Assembly (NCBI RefSeq): GCF_040939455.1
Contig: NC_134117.1
Coordinates: 31,055,501-31,119,500 of the forward strand
DNA: 64,000 nt
Source: Microcebus murinus
Lineage: Eukaryota > Chordata > Mammalia > Primates > Cheirogaleidae
Reading direction: 5' to 3'
Under the pieces are notes generated by a model. It was given only the letters and a program-made list of their open reading frames with translations, did not search any database and was not told where the DNA came from. The translations under genes and the position numbers were made by a program. Shown here one piece after another: positions 11,690 to 23,064 of the stretch (position 1 is its first letter; each line of letters opens with the position of its first letter).

Positions 11690-12970
11690 ATTCTACCTCT
11701 TTAAAAAGAGAGAGCAAACAGGACACTGAAAAAGCAAACACGGACTTTAGCAGGTTAAAGGAGAGGGGAAGGTTGTGAACACACTAATTGTTGTGCCAAA
11801 ATAGTATCTAGAAAGTCCTCTCCAAACAGAGGGAGGCCACCTCACTGACTCTATGAGCTGACCATGGAAACTTACCCCAGATAATCTGAAGATGAAATCC
11901 CATCTCTGGAGTTGTTCCAAGGTCCCTGCTGCCCTCTAACAGTCAATGGTCCTACTCTTTCTTGATGGTGCAGGCTGAGCTTATATTTTCTTGCAGGGTG
12001 AGAGTTTCCAGTTAGTTTTGAAAATCATTAATTAAAGGTCTTCTTTTATTTTGTAGGGTCTGAACAAGTACAGGAGACACAGAGATAATTAAGAACAGTT
12101 GCTGTCTTCAGATATTTCACCATCTGATGGGGCAGGCAAATATGATGCAATAAGTTTTATGCCTGCATCCTGACTAAAGTACAGAGAGAATGAGCAGGCA
12201 GAAATGAACCGTTTTTGGTGTGTTGAGCCAGATTGATGATGGGAGTCCAAGGTTCATATCTCTTATCCGGGAAGAAATAAAGGCAGCAACAGCATGAGTC
12301 TGTACACATAGGGCATAAGGCCAACAGAAGGCTGGATGTGAGTCTGGGCCTAGGACTGGAAAACTGTGTTTAAGTTTTCCCAGATACCAAGTGTCAGAAG
12401 TGAGCAGTAGCTCCAGAGCCAGGAGGTCCAAGGGAAGGAAAGGATTACATGGATCACTTATCCAGTGCAATCCAAGAGTCTGGGGCCAGATTAATGGAGA
12501 GTTGAAACAAAGACGACCAGATCCCAATGACCAGGGCAGACAAAGGCCCAGAATCCAGGACAGATAAGGGCAAGGGTTGAATGAGAAGCTGGGGTGGGAG
12601 ATAAAAGCATGGGGAGTGACAGTCTGAGGCAAGCTAGCAGAGGACCTAAGAACAGCTGGTTTCCCTAAGGAATGCTGGGCGAAGAAGCAGAGGCCAGGAC
12701 TGAACGTGGATGTCAAATGCTCTCAAGAGTAGAACAAAGAATGAGAAAAACATCTTTGGATCATACCCTTAGAAAGCAGTCTCAGAATACAATACCAAAA
12801 AAACGGAACTCTCACTCCAGGTATTGCTCGGGGCTCTGCCAAGAAAGGGCAAGAAGCAGCAGAAAAAGGGCTGGAACTACTCTGTTTTTTACTGCCCAGG
12901 GGTTCTAAATACCCCTTGACCTTCAACAAGCACAGTCATGTAATGAGCAATTCATACAACCCAAGTTCTG
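11690..12970. other. Intronic sequence, nothing recognised
   Basis: No repeat family recognised. A 180-codon open frame on the minus strand (12174-12716) is judged spurious (see rejected list). Confidence 0.45.
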
Positions 12971-12974
12971 TCCT

Positions 12975-13132
12975 CAGCATTTTTACTGCATTCACTTATT
13001 TAATCTTTATCAAATACACATGGTAGAGATTATTATTCTCATTTTCAGATGAAAGCTCAGCGAGGTCAAGTAACTTGCCCAAGATGACCAGCAAGAAGAT
13101 GACATGTGTAGGATCTGAACCACAGCTCTAAC
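12975..13132 (-). repeat. MIR SINE
   Basis: The plus strand shows the reverse complement of MIR: TTCTCATTTTCAGATGAAAG, GAGGTCAAGTAACTTGCCCA and AGGATCTGAACCACAGC. Confidence 0.85.
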
Positions 13133-13154
13133 TGACCTGAAAGCTTGTGCTCTT

Positions 13155-13170
13155 TTCCTTTCTTTCTTTT

Positions 13171-13238
<68 letters not shown>

Positions 13239-13326
13239 TCCTTCCTTCCTTCCTTCCTTCCTTCCTTCCTTCCTTCCTTCCTTCCTTCCTTCCTTCCTTC
13301 CTTCCTTCCTTCCTTCCTTCCTTCCT

Positions 13327-13366
<40 letters not shown>
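13155..13366 (+). repeat. Compound pyrimidine microsatellite (CTTT)n(CCTT)n(CTTT)n
   Basis: About 210 nt containing only C and T: TTTC-type units to about 13240, CCTT units to about 13328, then TTTC units again, running directly into the T tail of an antisense Alu. It is therefore derived from that Alu's A tail. The open frames across it (poly Phe/Leu/Ser or Lys/Glu) are artefacts. Confidence 0.97.
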
Positions 13367-13652
13367 TTTTGAGACAGGGTCTCACTCTGTTGCTCGGGCT
13401 AGAATGCAATGCCACGATCACAGTCCACTGCTGGCTCCAATTCCTGGGCTCAAGCAACCCTCCTGCCTCAGCCTCCCAAGTAGTTGGGACTATAGGTGTG
13501 CGCCACCACACCTGGCTAATTTTTTATTTTTTTGGTAGAGTCAAGGTCTCACTATTACCCAGGATGGTCTCAAACTCCTGGCTCCAAGCGATCCTCCTGC
13601 TTCAGCCTCCCAAGGTGCTAGGATTACAGGTGTAAGCCACCACACCTAACCA
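13367..13652 (-). repeat. Alu SINE
   Basis: GAGACAGGGTCTCACTCTG at the left, AGCCTCCCAAGTAGTTGGG in the middle and ACAGGTGTAAGCCACCACAC at the right: a dimeric Alu read in antisense with a short linker. The A tail has become the adjacent microsatellite. Confidence 0.93.
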
Positions 13653-13867
13653 ACTCATGCTCCTAATCATCCAACCAGCCTACCTCACCATTACTTATTT
13701 GCTGCCAATCTCATCATCGTGATCACTCTGGGTTAGAGACAAGGCACAAAGAGCTTTTACAGGCATATAAAGGTATAATGTGTAGAAACATGCAGGGAAG
13801 GAAGCACTTATACTAAGTTTATAGCCATGATGTTAAGAAATATCAAGGCCATAAAAATGAGTGTGGA

Positions 13868-14650
<783 letters not shown>

Positions 14651-14679
14651 AGGCTAATAAAATGAGGTCAGAGTAGGCA

Positions 14680-15580
14680 AAAAGTACTCATTCATTCTGT
14701 TCACTTGGCACGTATTAGGATGCCTGCTCTGTGTCAGGCTCTGTTCTAGGTATTCGGTCTAGGATGGTGGAAATGAGGTGTGGCAATACCACAGCAACGA
14801 CCTCAGACAGGTGACATGAGTGTCCCGGGAGAGTCAGGGAGAAGGTAGCAGTTCAGTTGTCCACTCCTAGTGTAGGGCAATGACAAAGCCAAATCCCCTT
14901 CTTTCCCAGTGAAGAAGGTGGGGCCCGCTCACGTGAAGACAGCAGAGCACACAATGTCTTCTCTTAGAAGGAAACTGCTATAAAAGAAAGGAGTTGTACG
15001 GAAGGCAGTGAACGCGGCAGAGGTGCACAGGGTTTGCTCGCAGCCAAGCAGGTGTTCTGAACAGAACAGGAGGAAGAGGTAGCAGGAAGGGAGTGCATGG
15101 GAGAGGAGCCCAGGCAGGAAAGGGTTAGATGTGTTTGGGGTTGGTCCAAAGGCAGCAGAAAGGGAGGCTTGGGCATGGAGACCAGGGGGAAGATGAGAAA
15201 GCCACGGAAGAGGGTGCCACTGGGTGATATGAGAAGAAAGGAAGCGAGAACATCAGGGAAGACGGATACTTAGATCTGCTAAGAGAATCACATGTTTTTA
15301 GGAAGTTCAGAAGTAGAGCTGAGAGTCCCGTGATGATTCATGTACTTTCCTGGAACCTGTTGCCAAGATCTGCTATAGAACACTGTGGTCTGGAGAGGAA
15401 ATTCAGAAAAACAACAATGGGCTATGTTGTTCAGTGGCCAACACGAAATCTGGGAAGGTTCTTCTAGCAATGGAAGGTGGAGACAAGCCCCCAGAAGCTG
15501 TCACTCTCAGAGTGTCCAACTTTCTGCTTGAGGGCTAATCATATGGTCTTTGAAATCTAAAGACAAGAAAAATCAAGAAG
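14680..15580. other. Intronic sequence with a possible L2 end
   Basis: The left 80 nt (TTCATTCTGTTCACTTGGCA, TGTGTCAGGCTCTGTTCTAG) look like antisense L2. The remaining purine-rich sequence is unassigned. Confidence 0.4.
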
Positions 15581-15584
15581 CCAA

Positions 15585-15812
15585 TAGCTAACACTCATTG
15601 AGTGCTATATGCCAGGCACCGTGTGAATTATGAAGTGCTCTGAAAATTTTCATTTCATTTTCACAGCAGTCCAATAAAGTAGGTCCAAGAAGTCTAGCCA
15701 TTGAATTAATATAAAGGCTGAGAAGTTGAGTAGCTTGTGTGAGGCCAGCTCACAAGTAGGAGAGCTGGGACACAAACTCGGGCCATCTGAGTCCAGCGCC
15801 CGTACTCTTAAC
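15585..15812 (-). repeat. MIR SINE
   Basis: AGTGCTATATGCCAGGCACC, ending with GAGAGCTGGGACACAAACTC and CTCTTAACCACCA: MIR in reverse. Confidence 0.8.
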
Positions 15813-15817
15813 CACCA

Positions 15818-16070
15818 GCTATCAAAATAATAACAGCTAACTGGCAGCTAGTGCTTACTCTGTGTGTCAGCTGGTGTTCTCAACATCACACAGCTACTAA
15901 TCTTTTGATCCTTACAACTCTGAGGTAGACACCGCTACTCTGCAATTTTAAAGATTTGGACACTGAGGCACAAAAAGGTCAAGCAACTTGCCCAATGACA
16001 CACAGCTGTGAAGAGGTCGAGGCTGGATTTGATCTCAGGCAGTCTGGCCCAGGCGTCTTTTCTCTTAATC
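15818..16070 (-). repeat. MIR SINE (second, adjacent copy)
   Basis: AGTGCTTACTCTGTGTGTCA, GACACTGAGGCACAAAAAGG and AAGCAACTTGCCCAATGACA. A distinct copy directly next to the previous one in the same orientation. Confidence 0.8.
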
Positions 16071-16074
16071 ATGA

Positions 16075-17130
16075 TGCTGACTGTGACTCTGAGCTGTTCC
16101 TCCAAATGGTGTCACAGGAGGAATGTAACAAAAACCAATTTTTGTACTTGAGCTTTCAGTGTGCTGCAGTTTAGATACTATCAGGTAAAACTTTCACTTC
16201 CTCACTTGCCTGAACAAAAAATAAATAGAAAATCCTGGGGGAGATCTTCTTGATCACAAATTCAATGTCTCTTTGGCTGATGGTGTATGCACACAATGAG
16301 AAAATCTGGCTGTTGTTCAGTGTGATGTTAATCACTGCTTTTCACTGGTCCTGGACACCTTATTCAAGGGCCTGGTCCTTGGTGAACTTCAATCCCCAAC
16401 TGCAAATACATGGTGTTGTTTTGCTATTGTCTCTTCCATTTCCATAGACTCCTGGGGAACCACCATTTGGAGGTCACCTGCTTAAGCTAAGTGTACAATC
16501 TCCAATAGAATAGATTGATACTTCATTTGTATCACCAACCTGTTATAATCTTACACAACTGGTTTCTCAAGCTTGTCTCAGTGAGAAACAAGTTTTGTGG
16601 GAAGTTTGCTCAAACCAGGAAAGAAGAAACAAGTTTTGCTTGAAACTTGACATGCTGAGCATCCAGCACCCTTGCCCCACAGTTTCCTCCTCGCTGAACT
16701 TTTGGGAGGTAAGTTCTCTGCCATTTTGTCTCTCAACAAAGACAAAGAAACACTGAAAGGTTTCGAAAAAGTTAAAAAATGACAGAAAAATAAAAATCTA
16801 AGTCCAGTAGTTGTGCCTGGGCTCACACTAACATTAATGTATCACAGCTGCAAAAAATATTTCCTACTTTGCAATCAGAGAGTCCAGAAGTTCAATATAA
16901 ATGCACTAATCCTTGTAATTTTCTTGTAAGGCAAGCCACAAGAGTACTCATTTCTTCAAGGCACAGGGAAGTAAGGTTTTGCCAAGCTCACAAAACTAAG
17001 AAACAGATATTTAGAGCAAGCTAATCTTATTTCCCATATTCTCATTTACTTTTATGTCTTTATTCTTTTATAGACAATTAAAATTTCTAACCAGTTCTAT
17101 CAGTTGTAGACCTCAGTTCCATTTCCAGCG
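16075..17130. other. Intronic sequence, nothing recognised
   Basis: No repeat family or gene recognised. Confidence 0.45.
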
Positions 17131-17134
17131 ATAA

Positions 17135-17385
17135 TGATACTAATAGTAATAATAGTAATCCTCATTTATTGAGTGCTTACTAGATGCCAAGCACTGTGCT
17201 AAACCCTTATGCGTATCCTCACACTGAAGTCTCACAAACATATAAGGAAACCAGCAGCACATAATTATCTCCATTTTACAGTCGAGAGAGCCGAAGCTTA
17301 GACAAGGAAAGTAACTTGACCAAGACCAGGCATGGAGCAAACCTTAACTCAAAGCCTTTCACACCACTCGAGCTCTGACCTACAT
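17135..17385 (-). repeat. MIR SINE
   Basis: TTATTGAGTGCTTACTAGAT, CAAGCACTGTGCTAAACCC and AAAGTAACTTGACCAAGACC: MIR in reverse. Confidence 0.85.
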
Positions 17386-17389
17386 ACCA

Positions 17390-18189
17390 CATGCCCTTAA
17401 AATCATGACAATTAAAGAAGCGCCCAGGCAGATATTGTTTTTAGCTGCCCTTTTAAGAAGGCAAACAAAAAACACAAACAACACTTCCACTATAACTTGA
17501 TGTAATTTAACAGTGCACCAAAGGTAATCAAACCCTGGCACTTTCTTCAAACGCCTTGATGGAAACAAACAAATGGAAGCCATCACGGAGCAGGAAGTGA
17601 ATACCGAGGGCTTGAGTTGAAATGGGGACCACTCACTATGTCCACTGAAAGATAAATACAATGGAGCTAGAAAAGCAGTATAAACATCAAGTGTTTTGAA
17701 GCACTGTAATAAATTCACCCTTAAACAAGATAAAAGTTGTGTTAAAGGGAGTACACAGGTACAGCCCAGTGAAATCATACACAAGTAAATAAGATTAGCA
17801 CATAACACACGTGTTTCTGATACTTTTCTCAGCCCCGCTTCCCAATGTGCTTGCCCGGCCAGCTGCACTTGGCTGCCTTCCTGCCCCTCCAGATCTCAAT
17901 GAATCTAGTGAAAATCTTTTTACCTCTAAATTGTTATTTCTGCATACATCCCCTGCACTGCCAGTTGTACCATCATCCTCCTCTGAGATCTCTACCCTGG
18001 AGTTGCCATTGGTTCTTCCTTCCCTTCCAACACTCAGACCTCACGAGTCACCGCGTTCTAACATTTCTCTAGACATTAACCTGGCACTGCCCCATGTTTG
18101 CCCACCGTGTTGTTACAAAGGCCTCAGTCCTAGCCTTTGCAGCAATTCTTTTTTCTGATCCATCCTATGCGCCACAGCCTAAGCCACTG
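17390..18189. other. Intronic sequence, possibly old L2 at 17830-18140
   Basis: The pyrimidine-rich right half is suggestive of a sense L2 fragment but I cannot align it with confidence. Confidence 0.35.
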
Positions 18190-18197
18190 CTCTGAAT

Positions 18198-18388
18198 CAG
18201 GGGTCCTCAAACTTTTTAAACTGGGGGCCAGTTCACTGTCCCTCAGACCATTGGAGGGTCGGACTATAGTTTAAAAAAAACTATGAACAAGTTCCTATGC
18301 ACACTGCACCTATCTTATTTTGAAGTAAAAACACAAACAGGCAAAAACACCCGCATGTGGCCCACGGGCCGTAGTTTGAGGACGCCTA
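18198..18388 (+). mobile_element. Short hAT-type MITE with TIRs and TSD
   Basis: The left end is CAGGGGTCCTCAAACTTT and the right end, read in reverse, is TAGGCGTCCTCAAACTAC (14 of 18 positions identical, 11 of them consecutive). It is flanked by 8-bp repeats CTCTGAAT (18190-18197) and GTCTGAAT (18389-18396), 7 of 8 identical, as hAT elements leave. It is 191 bp long, has no ORF, and contains GGGGGCCAGTTCACTGTCCC and GTGGCCCACGGGCCGTAG. It resembles the OC1/Charlie-type families I recall as patchily distributed among vertebrates; the family name is not certain. Confidence 0.9.
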
Positions 18389-18396
18389 GTCTGAAT

Positions 18397-19375
18397 GACA
18401 CCTTTCATAATGTTATTCCTATCCTCACGAACCAACCAGGGCTGCTATGAACCCCATGCCATTCAAGGCTCTCACTCATCCCCTTTCATACGTCTGATTT
18501 TCTCCCTTTCCATCATGACTATGTCTGTTCAAACTTCTTCTCTCCCTTGTTTTGCATGTTGTCACCAACCTTGTGGGCCTGACACACAGGAGCACAAACT
18601 GAAGAGACCAACACAAGCTATATGCCCATATGTGCATATGTTCATGTTATGTGACTATTCAAAAATTCTTGAAGGATGATTCCCATGATCCAGTTGTTTC
18701 TGAGAGGTCCAACAAATAACTTTAATTTTTTTTTAATTTTGGTATGGCTTTTGTTCTTATTTAATTTTTGGCAAGGTTGGGCTTATGAGAAGTTTTTCCT
18801 TTATGTATTTATTATATAAGAAATGACAGAAGCCCATAATGTTAGAACTGAGGCTTTAAAGAGTAATTTATTCCCCAGTCTCATTTTACCAAGGGAGAAC
18901 TGGCATCCTAGACAGGTTAGGTGATTTGTTCTAGAACACCAGGACTTGCACCTTCAGGCTCTCAGTCATCACCCAACTCTTACACGACCCGCTCAACTCT
19001 GCTTGACCTGAAACCTGATTAATGAAGGGAGGGAGATGCATAAATGAGCCCACAGAATGCTCATGCCGTCGTCGAGGAAAACTTGGTCTACTAATTGAAG
19101 CAAGTTCTTTATCGAAGAACTTTTCATATGCCCATGACTCTCCAAAGGGGCATGGAAGGAATAGGAGTGTAAAACATAATGTTCTCTAAATTTGGTTATC
19201 ATGGAATGCTTTGCTAAAAAATACTCTGCAGGGCTACAGTTCCACAGAACACACTTGTGAAAGGTTGTTATAGTTATTGACATCTCTGCTGTTGAAGTTC
19301 TTAATTCCAGAGACAGGTGCGATCCTGAAAGGGGAAGAGAGCTGAGAGACTGCACCCAGCTCCCCGCAAATACAC
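18397..19375. other. Intronic sequence, nothing recognised
   Basis: Contains a T-rich patch near 18720-18770. No repeat or gene recognised with confidence. Confidence 0.4.
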
Positions 19376-19458
19376 CAATAAGAATAATAACAGCTGATGT
19401 CTATGTTGCACTTGACAATTTTAAAAAGTATTTTAACACATAGTAACAGCAAAAGGAC

Positions 19459-19800
19459 GGCCGGGCGCAGTGGCTCACGCCTGTAATCCTAGCACTCTGG
19501 GAGGCTGAGGCGGGCGGATTGCTCAAGGTCAGGAGTTCCAAACCAGCCTGAGCAAGAGCAAGACCCCATCTCTACTATAAATAGAAAGAGATGAATTGGC
19601 CAACTAATATATATAGAAAAAATTAGCCGGGCATGGTGGCGCATGCCTGTAGTCCCAGCTACTCAGGAGGCTGAGGCAGCGGGATTGCTTGAGCCCAGGA
19701 GTTTGAGGTTGCTGTGAGCTAGGCTGACACCACGGCACTTACTCTAGCCTGGGCAACAACAAAGCGAGACTCTGTCTCAAAACAAAGAAACAAAAAACAC
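19459..19800 (+). repeat. Alu SINE, lemur-type
   Basis: Starts GGCCGGGCGCAGTGGCTC and keeps many CpGs. The linker contains TTGGCCAACTAATATATATA. Target-site duplication: CAGCAAAAGGA just before, CAGCAAAGGGA just after the tail. Confidence 0.97.
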
Positions 19801-20104
19801 AGCAAAGGGAGTGTTAATGCTCCATTAAAAATGTCTCTGTCAGTGTTAATTAGAAGGGTCCCCCTGAAGGGCTGTGTTACACCAATTCAGTTTAGGGTAG
19901 TTTCTGTTGCAAAAAGATAGCCATATAGATCATGAGTTATAAAATATTATATTTACAAGCATCTTAAACTTACTCTAGTTCACTGGTTCTCAAATGTCAC
20001 ACCTGCAGAACTTAGGTATTCAACCACTAAAAGTGAATGACAGTGTGCCTTTTCCTAATTCACAGAAAAAGGAAGTAACTTAATGAATAGAAAGCAAGAG
20101 AAGG

Positions 20105-20322
20105 AAATGAATTCTGCCAATAACCAGAGCTTGGAAGGGGACCCTGAGCCCCAAATGAGAACTGCAACCCTGGCTAACACCTTGATTTTAGCTCTGAGCA
20201 GAGAATACAGTCACACCATGCCAGACTTCTGTTCTACAAAAAGCGAGATGATAAATTGGTACTATTTAAAGCCACTACACTTGTGGTAATTTGTTATGCA
20301 GCAATAGAAAACTAACAGGTTT
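20105..20322 (+). mobile_element. LTR fragment, MaLR/ERVL-type (MLT1-like)
   Basis: Text AATGAATTCTGCCAATAACC, GAGCTTGGAAGGGGACCC and the terminal GTGGTAATTTGTTATGCAGC with AATAGAAAACTAACA matches the 3' half of an old mammalian LTR as I remember it. No internal region is present, so it is a solo or truncated LTR. Confidence 0.6.
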
Positions 20323-20399
20323 TGTTAGGTTCTCACTAGAAAAAATGGCAAAGGACATGATGAAGGCCATGCACACAGTTTGGTAGAAATGTAGGTTAT

Positions 20400-21525
20400 T
20401 AATTGTTAGAGAAAAACGTGGCATTAAATATTAAGGATCTTAAATATGTCTATGCCCTTTGACCCAGGAACTACACCTGTACAAATTTACTGTAAAGAAA
20501 ATAGAGGTGCATACACATGACATCATTGAAGCATTATTTGCAATAATAATTTAAAGTGTGCAATATTAGCAAAATGATTAATTTTCTTGTGTAACCATAT
20601 GATAGAGTACAAGTCAAATATTAAAAATGTTTTCAAATAAAATTCAATAACACATACAACTGATTGTGATATGATGTTAGATGAAAAAGCAGCCTACAAA
20701 ACATTATGAAAAAGGTATAGCCATTTTGGAAAATAGTTTGGTAATTCCTCAAGATATTAATATTTTAATTAATTTAATATTAATATTTAAACATAGAATT
20801 ACCAAATGACCCATCATTTCTACTCCTAAGCATATATACCCAGGAGAATTGAAAACATATATCCACACAAAAACTTGGACATGAACGTTCACAGAAGCAT
20901 TATTCATAATAGCCAAAAGGAAGAAACAATCTAAATGTCCATCACCTGACTGGTGGATAAGTAAAAAGTGGTATATCCATACAATGAGATAGAGTTCAGC
21001 CATGAAAAGGAATGAAGCACTACTCTATGCTACAACATGGATGAACCTTGAAAACATGTGAACCTTGTGAAACATACTAAGTGAAAAATACCTATTACAA
21101 AGGCCAAATATTGTGTGATTCCATATATGAAATGTCCAGAATATAGGCAAATCCATAGAGATAGAAAGTAGATTAGTGTTTGCCAGGACTGGGGGAAGGG
21201 AGGATGGGACTGACTGTTAATGGGTATTGAGTTTCTCTTTGGGGTGATGAAAATGTTTTAAAATTGATGACAGTTATGGTTGCACAACTCTGTGAATATA
21301 CTAAAAATTACTGAACTGTACTCTTTAAAAGGGTGAATTTTAAGCTATGTGAATTGTCTCAATAATGTCATTATTTTTTTTAAAGGCTAAGAAAAACATT
21401 ATATATGATAAGACTCAACTTTTGTGGGAAAAAATGTATTTGCATAGAATAAAGATTGGAAACAAATTTACCAAATACTAACATGGGCCATCCTTAGGTG
21501 GTTAGATTACAGATTTTCTTACAGA
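20400..21525 (+). repeat. Old L1 3' end interrupted by another L1
   Basis: Left part 20440-20710 (TGACCCAGGAACTACACCTG, ATTATTTGCAATAATAATTT) continues after the inner L1 at about 21395-21520 (AAAGATTGGAAACAAATTTA). Confidence 0.55.
20714..21390 (+). repeat. L1 3' end (L1M class), inserted in the older L1
   Basis: Contains GCCATTTTGGAAAATAGTTT, AACATGGATGAACCTTGAAA, AGTGTTTGCCAGGACTGGGG and ends GTGAATTGTCTCAATAATG: the conserved L1 ORF2 end and 3' UTR. AAAACATTAT occurs on both sides (about 20698 and 21391), a likely target-site duplication. Confidence 0.85.
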
Positions 21526-21537
21526 TTTTTCTTTTCT

Positions 21538-21660
21538 TTTTCTTTTGTATTTTTAATTATCTAGAATTTTTCTTTCTAGATAGAAAATTTTTCTTTCTAG
21601 ATAGATAAAAAACTATCTAGATTTTTCTTTTTTTCTTTTGTATTTTTAATTATCTAGAAT
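21538..21660 (+). repeat. Local duplication with internal inverted tracts
   Basis: TTTTCTTTTGTATTTTTAAT through TCTAGAAT is present at 21538-21567 and again, identical, at 21631-21660. Between them lie two near-copies of TTTTTCTTTCTAGATAGA and the reverse-oriented ACTATCTAG. Confidence 0.9.
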
Positions 21661-21717
21661 GTATATATAAAAATTAAAATCTGAAAAATCAATTGCTTTA
21701 AAAGAATAAGAAGGTAT

Positions 21718-21722
21718 TTAAT

Positions 21723-21761
<39 letters not shown>

Positions 21762-21764
21762 TTT
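21718..21764 (+). repeat. (TTTA)n microsatellite
   Basis: About 11 TTTA units, grown from the A tail of the antisense Alu that follows. Confidence 0.97.
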
Positions 21765-22082
21765 TTGAGACAGAGTCTCGCTTTGTTGTCCAGGCTAGAG
21801 TGAGTGCCGTGGTGTCAGCCTAGCTCACAGCAACCTCAAACTCCTGGGCTTGAGTGATCCTTCTGCCTCAGCCTCCCGAGTAGCTGGGACTACAGGCATG
21901 CGCCACCATGCCCGGCTAATTTTTTATATATATATCAGTTGGCCAATTAATTTCTTTCTATTTATAGTAGAGACGGGGTCTCGCTCTTGCTCAGGCTGGT
22001 TTTGAACTCCTGACCTTGAGCAATCCGCCCGCCTCGGCCTCCCAAGAGCTAGGATTACAGGCGTGAGCCACAGCGCCCGGCC
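21765..22082 (-). repeat. Alu SINE, lemur-type
   Basis: Antisense dimer with linker TCAGTTGGCCAATTAATTTC and CpG-rich end GTGAGCCACAGCGCCCGGCC. TTAATTTATT follows it and also precedes the (TTTA)n tract, a plausible target-site duplication. Confidence 0.97.
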
Positions 22083-22084
22083 TT

Positions 22085-22688
22085 AATTTATTAATAGTAT
22101 GTAATGATATTGTTAGTTATTTTATGTTTCAAAGAACAGAATTTCACGGTGTTCGACAAAGAAAACTGTAACTAGGGACTCTTCCAACACCATTTGAAAA
22201 TGACTTATCTAATCCAACCTTCTCTCTCTCTCTCTTTTTCAACCCTTTCCTTTTAACAATAACAAAATCTAAGAGTAACTGGTATAAAATTGAAGCATAG
22301 GTGCTGCTTTTTCAAAATGAAACCAAAAGAATAAATCTTTAGCTTTCAGAGATTCAGACCTATTGACACAGGGAAGACTTTGCTACAAAAGACAATCTTG
22401 CTCTGCAGATATCCATAGAACAGTCCAGCTACAGAAACCCACTGGGATGTAGACTATTCAGCTGGGTAGCATCTCAGGAAGGAGTCAAAGGTCCTTTGAT
22501 AATTCAAATCGACAGACAACCACAGCAGTGATACAAGCACTCGTATTTACATGAAATCACACAATGCCTTGAATGGTTACTGAATTTTTACGTGTACTTC
22601 TTGCCTTTCAAAATAACATTAAAGTCTCTATGCACAAGGATCTCAGAGTACCTCTAGGGAACCTAAAACAACTTGAAATGGAAAGGCC
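22085..22688. other. Intronic sequence, nothing recognised
   Basis: Only a short CT run at 22211-22228. Confidence 0.4.
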
Positions 22689-22689
22689 A

Positions 22690-22905
22690 TAAATTTGTTA
22701 CGTACTACGTTGGGCACTGAGGAGGGATCCATAAATTATCTCATTACTCTCACATTAACTCTAGAAGGTACGTATAATTACCACCCTCATTTTATGGGCA
22801 AGGAGGCTGAGGATCAGAGAGATTAGGTAACCTGCCCAAGGATACAACAAGCAGGAGACAGAACCAAAATTTAAACCTAAGAAGTATACCTCAAAAGTAA
22901 AACAA
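22690..22905 (-). repeat. MIR SINE
   Basis: ACGTTGGGCACTGAGGAGGG, CACCCTCATTTTATGGGCAA, GGAGGCTGAGGATCAGAGAG and TAGGTAACCTGCCCAAGG in reverse MIR order. Confidence 0.8.
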
Positions 22906-22919
22906 CTACAACAAAAAAT

Positions 22920-23060
22920 AAACATTTACCATAATTCAGGCAATGTTCAATGTATTTTGCTAATTTATGTATGTAATTATTAGCTTATTTACAATATAAC
23001 ATTAACTTAATCCTCAGGATAACCCTGTGATATACTACCAATTGTTACCCCCATTATTAT
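22920..23060 (-). repeat. MIR-like fragment
   Basis: ATAATTCAGGCAATGTTCAA, TTAATCCTCAGGATAACCCT and TACCCCCATTATTATAC. Partial. Confidence 0.6.
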
Positions 23061-23064
23061 ACTG

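Noticed and set aside
12174..12716. 180-codon open frame on the minus strand
   Set aside because: Opposite strand of purine-rich intron; rich in Leu, Pro and Ser with no recognisable domain, no splice context and no similarity I know. Length alone is not convincing in this composition.
13128..13635. Open frames with long Phe/Leu/Ser or Lys/Glu/Arg repeats
   Set aside because: They translate the CTTT/CCTT microsatellite and the adjacent Alu; not genes.
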